A stretch of 57,785 bases of DNA. It comes from Acidobacteriaceae bacterium (GTDB taxonomy: Bacteria > Acidobacteriota > Terriglobia > Terriglobales > Acidobacteriaceae). The notes below the pieces were generated by a model. The model did no database searches and was not told where the DNA came from. It saw only the letters and a program-made list of their open reading frames with translations. This document shows positions 53,594 to 57,785 of the stretch, piece by piece. The DNA is taken from the NCBI GenBank assembly GCA_025356095.1, contig JANXUR010000017.1, positions 1 through 57,785 on the forward strand, given 5' to 3'. Position 1 is the stretch's first letter. Each line of letters begins with the position of its first letter. Made by a program: the position numbers and the translations under genes.

Positions 53594-53608
53594 ACCATCC
53601 TGCAGCAT

Positions 53609-53643
53609 ACTTACTTGCAACGCACTTACTTGCAGCGCACTTA
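53609..53643. repeat. tandem 15-bp units overlapping a stop codon
   Basis: ACTTACTTGCAACGC (53609-53623) and ACTTACTTGCAGCGC (53624-53638) are followed by ACTTA at 53639. The stop codon of the small secreted protein gene (53641-53643) lies in the third, incomplete unit. Confidence 0.7.
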
Positions 53644-54027
53644 GTTTCCCATCGGTTTGCTGCTGTCACTGCCCGTCAGGTCTAGGGCGTGCGCGTTGCC
53701 CGCGAATTGAATCTGCGCGATCGAGCGCACGGAGGTTGCTCCGGTCAGCAGAACCGCGTTGTTGTCCGCCTTACTGCCTAAGTCCACCATATGTGCGGGC
53801 ACCGTGGCTACCACCTTGTTACCATCCAAAATCCTCAGCGTGACGTTGTTTGCTTCGCCTTCCCACTTGGCGTTATAAGAGCCTGCCTTCAGGGTGGTGC
53901 CGTTCACCGTCGCACCCTGCGATAGCAATATCTTGCCTGAATTGGTAGCGGCAAATGCCGTGGAAGCCATAGCCAACGCCAGAGATGCAGCAATTACCGC
54001 CATCCGTGTAATCTTGTTGATGCTCAT
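53641..54027 (-). CDS. small secreted protein of unknown function
   Basis: The 128-residue protein has a clear signal peptide (about 1-25, ending STAFA). It is followed by a beta-rich region: NSGKILLSQGATVNGTTLKA, GSYNAKWEGEANNVTLRILD, GNKVVATVPAHMV. I do not recognise a named family, although small secreted proteins of this pattern are typical of acidobacteria. The ATG at 54027 has AGGA eight to nine bases upstream. The 616 bases beyond it (54028-54643) contain no gene. Confidence 0.7.
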   Translation of the reverse strand: MSINKITRMAVIAASLALAMASTAFAATNSGKILLSQGATVNGTTLKAGSYNAKWEGEANNVTLRILDGNKVVATVPAHMVDLGSKADNNAVLLTGATSVRSIAQIQFAGNAHALDLTGSDSSKPMGN

Positions 54028-54107
54028 GATGTAGTTCCTTTTCTCTGCCCGCAGGGGGCAGTAAGCAATGGCGGCCTTTGGGAGTAAGCGCATCGCGGGG
54101 AAGCTGT

Positions 54108-54267
54108 TTGCAATTCCGCGCCAATGGCCTAAAATACTGCGAGCGTGGAGAGGCCGTACCTGCCGATGGTTGGGCTGGGCGTTCGGCTAATCCTCTGCCG
54201 GGGACTGGTTTGCTTTGGCCGCCAAACCGAGAGCGAGTCAGTCCCTAACTTCTTGTACCACGCTTGC
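54108..54267 (+). ncRNA. candidate structured RNA with its own promoter-like site
   Basis: TTGCAA (54108-54113) and TAAAAT (54130-54135), 16 bases apart, form a plausible promoter. Shortly after it GCGAGCGTGG (54139-54148) can pair with CCACGCTTGC (54258-54267), ten pairs with one G-U. Inside, GGGACT (54201-54206) pairs with AGTCCC (54240-54245), GGTTTG (54207-54212) with CAAACC (54223-54228) and GCCGA (54162-54166) with TCGGC (54183-54187). No convincing protein frame covers it. It does not match RNase P, tmRNA or SRP RNA motifs I know. The transcribed strand is uncertain. Confidence 0.3.
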
Positions 54268-54643
54268 TTGCAGTTCCTCAGTGCGCCCGGCGAGCAGCAA
54301 GTTAGAAGCTCGCAGAGTATTCCGTTCGAGTGAAGCTTTGTTCCGCCTGCTTTGTTCCGCCTGCTCTGTTCCGCCTATAGATACGCAGACACGGGTGAAA
54401 AGTTCCGCATCCCCATATCCATTCACATATGTCTGATACGTCCGCGACAGTCTGGGCACACTCCGGGCATACTCCAGTTCGCTTAGTTCGCTTCAGTTCA
54501 ATTCAGTTAGTTGGACGCAGCAGAATGGGACGGGTGAGCAGTGCGCATCAACTCGCAGCTACTGTTCTAGCAAAATTGTGCCGTATTGGGCTTCTCTGTC
54601 GTCGGTTGTGACAAGCGAACGGATGTGGGGCTCAGTTGTCACA
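54268..54643. other. remainder of the 616-base gene-free gap, with short tandem repeats
   Basis: No gene is visible. It holds the 14-bp array at 54337-54378, a 9-bp pair AGTTCGCTT (54476-54493) followed by related CAGTTCAATTCAGTTAG, and an inverted repeat TGTGACAA/TTGTCACA (54607-54614, 54636-54643) that abuts the end of the oxidoreductase gene. Confidence 0.55.
54337..54378. repeat. three tandem 14-bp units
   Basis: TTTGTTCCGCCTGC at 54337-54350 and 54351-54364, then TCTGTTCCGCCTAT at 54365-54378. It lies inside the gene-free gap before the quinone oxidoreductase gene. Confidence 0.75.
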
Positions 54644-55606
54644 TTAAACCGTGATTACAACTTTTCCGAAGTTTTTGCGCTCCAGCATCAACCGGTAAGC
54701 ATCACCCACCTGCTCCATAGGGAAGAGATTGCCTATCACGGGGCGCATCGCACCCTCGGTCATCCATGGAAGCATGGCATCCCAAGCTTGCTGAATCAGC
54801 GCCGCATTCCCTGCCAATACCGATAACCACAAGCCGTGGACGCTGGCGCTTTTGGAATACAGAATGCGGGTGTCAATTTCTGGTATGGCACCAGTTGCGG
54901 TGCCATACAGAATACAGCGGCCAAAGTCTGCAAGGCACTTCAGGCTTTTGGTAGTGTGTACCCCACCCAGCATCTCTAAGACGGCATCCACTCCGTCACC
55001 GTTGGTCAGGTTCAGCACCGCTTGCTCGTAGTCGTCGCGCTTGTAGTTGATGGCGTGATCGAGCCCCAGCGGAGCCAGTCGTGCCAACTTCTCATCAGAA
55101 GAGGAAGTGCCGAAGGTTTCAATGCCCAGCAAATGGCCAATCTGCACGGCGGCCGTCCCCACCCCACCCGCAGCAGCGTGGATCAACACACGAGGCCGGG
55201 GAGCTTTGGGGTCGAACGGCCCCAGCAAGCCAGCCTTCCAGTAAGCCAGCCACGCAGTAAAGAAGTTGACCGGAAAGGCGGCTGATTCCTGCGAAGTCCA
55301 CGCCGAAGGCTGGGGCCACAATAAGGCGCGCCGCGCAGTGATCTTTTCGGCAAAGGCTCCGTATTGCAGGTAGCCCATCACCCTCTCGCCGGTGGCTTCC
55401 ACCACGCCAGCAAACTCGCGGCCCACAATCACGGGGGGCGGCGGCGTCCCCGGATAGCCCCCACTGGCCATCATGGTATCGGCAAAGTTCACGCCGCCCG
55501 CCTCCACACGGATCAGGATTTCGTCAGGTTTGGGCTGGGGCGCTGGAATCTCGTGAACTTCCAGTCCATCCGGTCCGCTGAAGCGGGTAAGAATCACGGC
55601 GCGCAT
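54644..55606 (-). CDS. MDR-family NADPH:quinone oxidoreductase-like protein
   Basis: The 320-residue protein has the N-terminal GroES-like fold (PDEILIRVEAGGVNFADTMM; VIVGREFAGVV), then the NAD(P) site VLIHAAAGGVGTAAVQIGHL. VHTTKSLKCLADFGR, LYGTATG and the C-terminal GKVVITV complete it. It lacks the catalytic zinc cysteines of alcohol dehydrogenases, as quinone oxidoreductases do. Its substrate may be quinones or enones. The ATG at 55606 starts MRAVILTRFSGPDG, typical of the family; an in-frame extension to 55747 is not supported. It is divergent from the PIN-TRAM gene. Confidence 0.88.
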   Translation of the reverse strand: MRAVILTRFSGPDGLEVHEIPAPQPKPDEILIRVEAGGVNFADTMMASGGYPGTPPPPVIVGREFAGVVEATGERVMGYLQYGAFAEKITARRALLWPQPSAWTSQESAAFPVNFFTAWLAYWKAGLLGPFDPKAPRPRVLIHAAAGGVGTAAVQIGHLLGIETFGTSSSDEKLARLAPLGLDHAINYKRDDYEQAVLNLTNGDGVDAVLEMLGGVHTTKSLKCLADFGRCILYGTATGAIPEIDTRILYSKSASVHGLWLSVLAGNAALIQQAWDAMLPWMTEGAMRPVIGNLFPMEQVGDAYRLMLERKNFGKVVITV

Positions 55607-55875
55607 ACCGCCATAGTACCGCAGAGTCGCCTGACAGCGGAGGGTAGGCCATTGACGAGCCGCCCCGAAATCGCCTTCACCCGAAACCGACCCATCGGTC
55701 GGTATATACTGGCGCAGTGCGTCGCCGATTTTGGGCAGGCTCACCAACGGGAGTTCTCTTCACTCATATCCACTCCCGTTTATGGCGGCTAGCTAATACG
55801 TTCTTCCCTCCCCGGAAGACACACTGCGCTCAGTGCGGCGTCTCGAATTGCAACCGGGGAGCTGTTGGAGCTGTC

Positions 55876-56952
55876 GTGGATCTCATACTGTTGCGCGTTA
55901 TTTTTGTTGGTCTGGTTACTGTTGCCTGTTACGTGATTCAACCCTTCAGCCTGCCTCATGAGTGGGACGCAGGGGTTGGTCTGACCATTGGGCTTGCCAT
56001 CATCTTGTTTGAGACCCGCGTCCGGCTGATTAGCCTGAAACGGCTGATTGGTGCGGCCATTGGCAGTGTGCTCGGCATACTGGGCGCATACCTGTTCAGC
56101 CTCGTGCTGCGCAACAGCCTGAGCCCCGGCAACACCCAGAGCTTTCTGCAGTTGCTAGTGATGCTGCTGATGGCCTATGTGGGCCTTGCGGTGGGAGCCA
56201 ACAAGGGCGAGCTGCTGAACCTGGCTGCCCTCGGTGGCATCTTCGGTGCGGAAAAGCAGCAGAAAAAGTCATACAAGATTCTCGACACCAGCGTGATTAT
56301 TGATGGCCGCATCGCCGATATCTCAGAGACTGGCTTTCTCGACGGCATCATTGTGATTCCGCAGTTTGTGCTGCGCGAGTTGCAGATGGTGGCCGATTCT
56401 GCCGACGGCTTGAAGCGTAACCGTGGCCGCCGCGGGCTCGACATTTTGCAGAAGCTGCAAAAGGCCGCCACGCTCAACATTCAGATCGTGGAAGATGACT
56501 TCCCCATGGTGCGCGAAGTGGACCTGAAACTGATTGAGCTGGCTAAGGTCTACGAAGGCAAGATCGTGACCAACGACTTTAACCTGAACAAGGTCGCGCA
56601 GTTACAGGGCGTGGAAGTGTTGAACATCAACGAATTGGCCAATGCACTTAAGCCCATCGTGCTGCCGGGCGAGATTATGCGCGTCTTTATTCTGAAAGAA
56701 GGCAAGGAATACAGCCAGGGCGTAGCGTATCTAGATGATGGGACCATGGTGGTGGTGGATAACGCCCGGAAAATGATTGGCAAGACGATTGACGTCTCGG
56801 TGACCTCGGTGTTGCAGACCACGGCAGGCAAGATGATCTTTGGCAAGTTCGACGAGCGCTCCTCGCAGCGCGGGCCAGCGGTGGTGCCCGCGCCCACTGC
56901 CGCACCAGCCTCCCTCCCGGCGCAAGAAGCGGCAGCCAATAGCGGCGAGTAG
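55876..56952 (+). CDS. PIN-TRAM integral membrane protein (YacL family)
   Basis: The 358-residue protein has four N-terminal membrane helices (about 2-110). A PIN nuclease-like domain (about 135-265) follows with acidic active-site residues in ILDTSVIIDGRIADI, RELQ and VTNDFNLNK. A TRAM domain follows (KEYSQGVAYLDDGTMVVVDN, then IGKTIDVSVTSVLQTTAGKM) and an Ala/Pro-rich tail. YacL-type proteins are broadly conserved, probably membrane-bound RNases, but without clear assignment. The start is a GTG at 55876 with GGAG seven bases upstream. Confidence 0.9.
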   Translation: MDLILLRVIFVGLVTVACYVIQPFSLPHEWDAGVGLTIGLAIILFETRVRLISLKRLIGAAIGSVLGILGAYLFSLVLRNSLSPGNTQSFLQLLVMLLMAYVGLAVGANKGELLNLAALGGIFGAEKQQKKSYKILDTSVIIDGRIADISETGFLDGIIVIPQFVLRELQMVADSADGLKRNRGRRGLDILQKLQKAATLNIQIVEDDFPMVREVDLKLIELAKVYEGKIVTNDFNLNKVAQLQGVEVLNINELANALKPIVLPGEIMRVFILKEGKEYSQGVAYLDDGTMVVVDNARKMIGKTIDVSVTSVLQTTAGKMIFGKFDERSSQRGPAVVPAPTAAPASLPAQEAAANSGE

Positions 56953-57021
56953 GCAGAGGCGAAGCAGGCACCTCGCTGGGTTGGGCCTTCTGGCTTAGCC
57001 TTAGCTTGCGGACAAAAAAGT

Positions 57022-57048
57022 CAGGGACGAGCGTAATGCCCGTCCCTG
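57022..57048 (-). terminator. intrinsic terminator of the GloVer/IPT gene
   Basis: CAGGGACG (57022-57029) and CGTCCCTG (57041-57048) form an 8-bp stem. On the minus strand a run of six T follows the hairpin, placing it some 80 bases past the stop at 57126. Confidence 0.75.
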
Positions 57049-57125
57049 TAGTTCCAAATTGGTAACGATATTGGTATCTGCCGGCCTTTCCGCGCTCTGA
57101 CGGCTGAACCGCTAACTGCTTGCGG

Positions 57126-57785
57126 CTAGGGGTTCACCGTAAAAGGCTTGTTGCTGGTAAGTGCGCCCGTGGGGGTAGTAACTACCACGTTGCCCGTGGT
57201 AGCGCCCGTGGGGACGACTGCCGTCATGTAAGTGTCGGAGACCACCGAGAAGCTCGTCGCCGGCACGCCATTGATAGTTACACTTGATGTGCCCGTGAAA
57301 CCTTGGCCGAGTATCTGCAGCGTGCTGCCCGCCTTGCCTTGGTACTTCTGCAACGCGATGAATGGTCCGAGACCCATATCAAGGCTGAGAACCGCACCAC
57401 CGCCGCGACCACCGCCTTGATGCGCCAGAAAGTAGAACTTGCCGGTGGTGTGCTGCATAATGCCGCCTTCTAAGTAGCAGCCCTCCGACGAGACCATAGT
57501 ATGCAGGAGAGTAAACAGTCCGGCCGTCGTGAGGCTCCACACGGAACCGCAGGTGTTGGTGTCAACGTTACCACTGGCTACACCATAGAGGGTGCCGTCA
57601 GTCGCCTCAACCATGGCGCCAGTTGGATTGACGCCCTGAGAAAAATCGGCTGGAAATGAGTATAAGTTCGTAATAGCACCGGTGGTCAGGCTCACGCGAT
57701 AGATGTTGCCAACACCGTTGCCGCCCAGCATGCTGGCGCCGTACGCAAAGCCGTCACTGGCGAGCAAGGTCGGGGTTTCGGTCGC
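57126..57785 (-). CDS. secreted GloVer-repeat protein with IPT/TIG domain, 5' part outside the window
   Basis: The visible 219 residues (no start; the frame runs off the window) carry choice-of-anchor GloVer repeats (LLASDGFAYGASMLGGNG, then YRVSLTTGAITNLYSFP, VEATDGTLYGVASGN). From about residue 145 an IPT/TIG immunoglobulin-like domain follows (GSTLQILGQGFTGTSSVTIN, then FSVVSDTYMTAVVPTGA), ending SNKPFTVNP. Such acidobacterial proteins are large, secreted and of unknown role, probably in surface adhesion or carbohydrate contact. A T-rich terminator follows. Confidence 0.85.
   Translation of the reverse strand, partial: ATETPTLLASDGFAYGASMLGGNGVGNIYRVSLTTGAITNLYSFPADFSQGVNPTGAMVEATDGTLYGVASGNVDTNTCGSVWSLTTAGLFTLLHTMVSSEGCYLEGGIMQHTTGKFYFLAHQGGGRGGGAVLSLDMGLGPFIALQKYQGKAGSTLQILGQGFTGTSSVTINGVPATSFSVVSDTYMTAVVPTGATTGNVVVTTPTGALTSNKPFTVNP

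Noticed and set aside
54238-54459. 73-codon minus-strand frame in the 54-kb gap
   Set aside because: Reads through the 14-bp tandem array; no ribosome site and no domain.
55607-55747. N-terminal extension of the quinone oxidoreductase
   Set aside because: The family begins at MRAVIL (55606); the extension is promoter DNA.

Overview
The window reads as chromosomal DNA of a Gram-negative, fairly GC-rich bacterium, most likely an Acidobacteriota member of the Terriglobia type. That is an inference from content: two tandem secreted M13 metallopeptidases, a GloVer/IPT secreted repeat protein, a PQQ dehydrogenase with an inserted cytochrome c, a secreted amidohydrolase, a lipobox-bearing BamD, an MCE protein, and dispersed intergenic repeats around GTGTCATT-CTGAGCGA. 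Most of the window is ordinary housekeeping. No tRNA, rRNA, CRISPR array, IS element or prophage was seen.

Layout. 1-2.5 kb is an accessory patch: a truncated DUF433 gene, an AbrB-type regulator, a nuclease-like orphan and a PEGA-trypsin-PEGA protease. 2.6-11.2 kb holds galU, a decayed gene, mfd, a lectin-like orphan, a mazEF module, a SulP remnant reduced to its STAS domain, and lipA. 11.5-17.1 kb holds two M13 peptidases and an MCE protein. 17.2-23.1 kb is the minus-strand series valS-nadC-selA-acpS. 23.3-32.9 kb carries the PQQ dehydrogenase, a response regulator with repeat-derived low complexity, bamD, rpe, an orphan DppF-type ATPase, a Yip1 protein, a radical SAM enzyme and an ACT protein. 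32.9-45 kb has an amidohydrolase overlapping an adenosine-deaminase-family gene, an APC permease, a UvrD/PcrA helicase, a DUF971 protein, a two-gene Fic module, rpmB, ridA and rel. 45-50 kb has a TIGR01777 protein, gltX with a coupled membrane gene, and small enzymes. 50.3-53.5 kb is a protein-thiocarboxylate cysteine-biosynthesis cluster (CysM, JAMM peptidase, CysO, MoeZ). 53.6-57.8 kb has a small secreted protein, a 616-bp gene-free stretch with a possible structured RNA, an oxidoreductase, a PIN-TRAM membrane protein and the 3' part of a GloVer/IPT gene.

The two most notable points are these. (1) In the cysteine cluster the CysO sulfur carrier ends in Gly-Gly-Arg-Gly instead of Gly-Gly. 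It should therefore need C-terminal trimming before adenylation, and a complete JAMM peptidase is encoded next to it. This recalls QbsE/QbsD layered onto the mycobacterial CysO/Mec/CysM pathway. (2) At least twelve gene-flanking spots carry short perfect or near-perfect tandem arrays (7-17-bp units, 2-7 copies). Each has a different unit sequence, and several abut or overlap a start or stop codon (lipA, rpe on both sides, the APC permease, ridA, the response regulator, the 53.6-kb gene). That suggests one local duplication process acting on intergenic DNA.

Starts were chosen by eye from RBS placement and family N-termini. All functional names rest on recognising motifs in the translations; no search was run.
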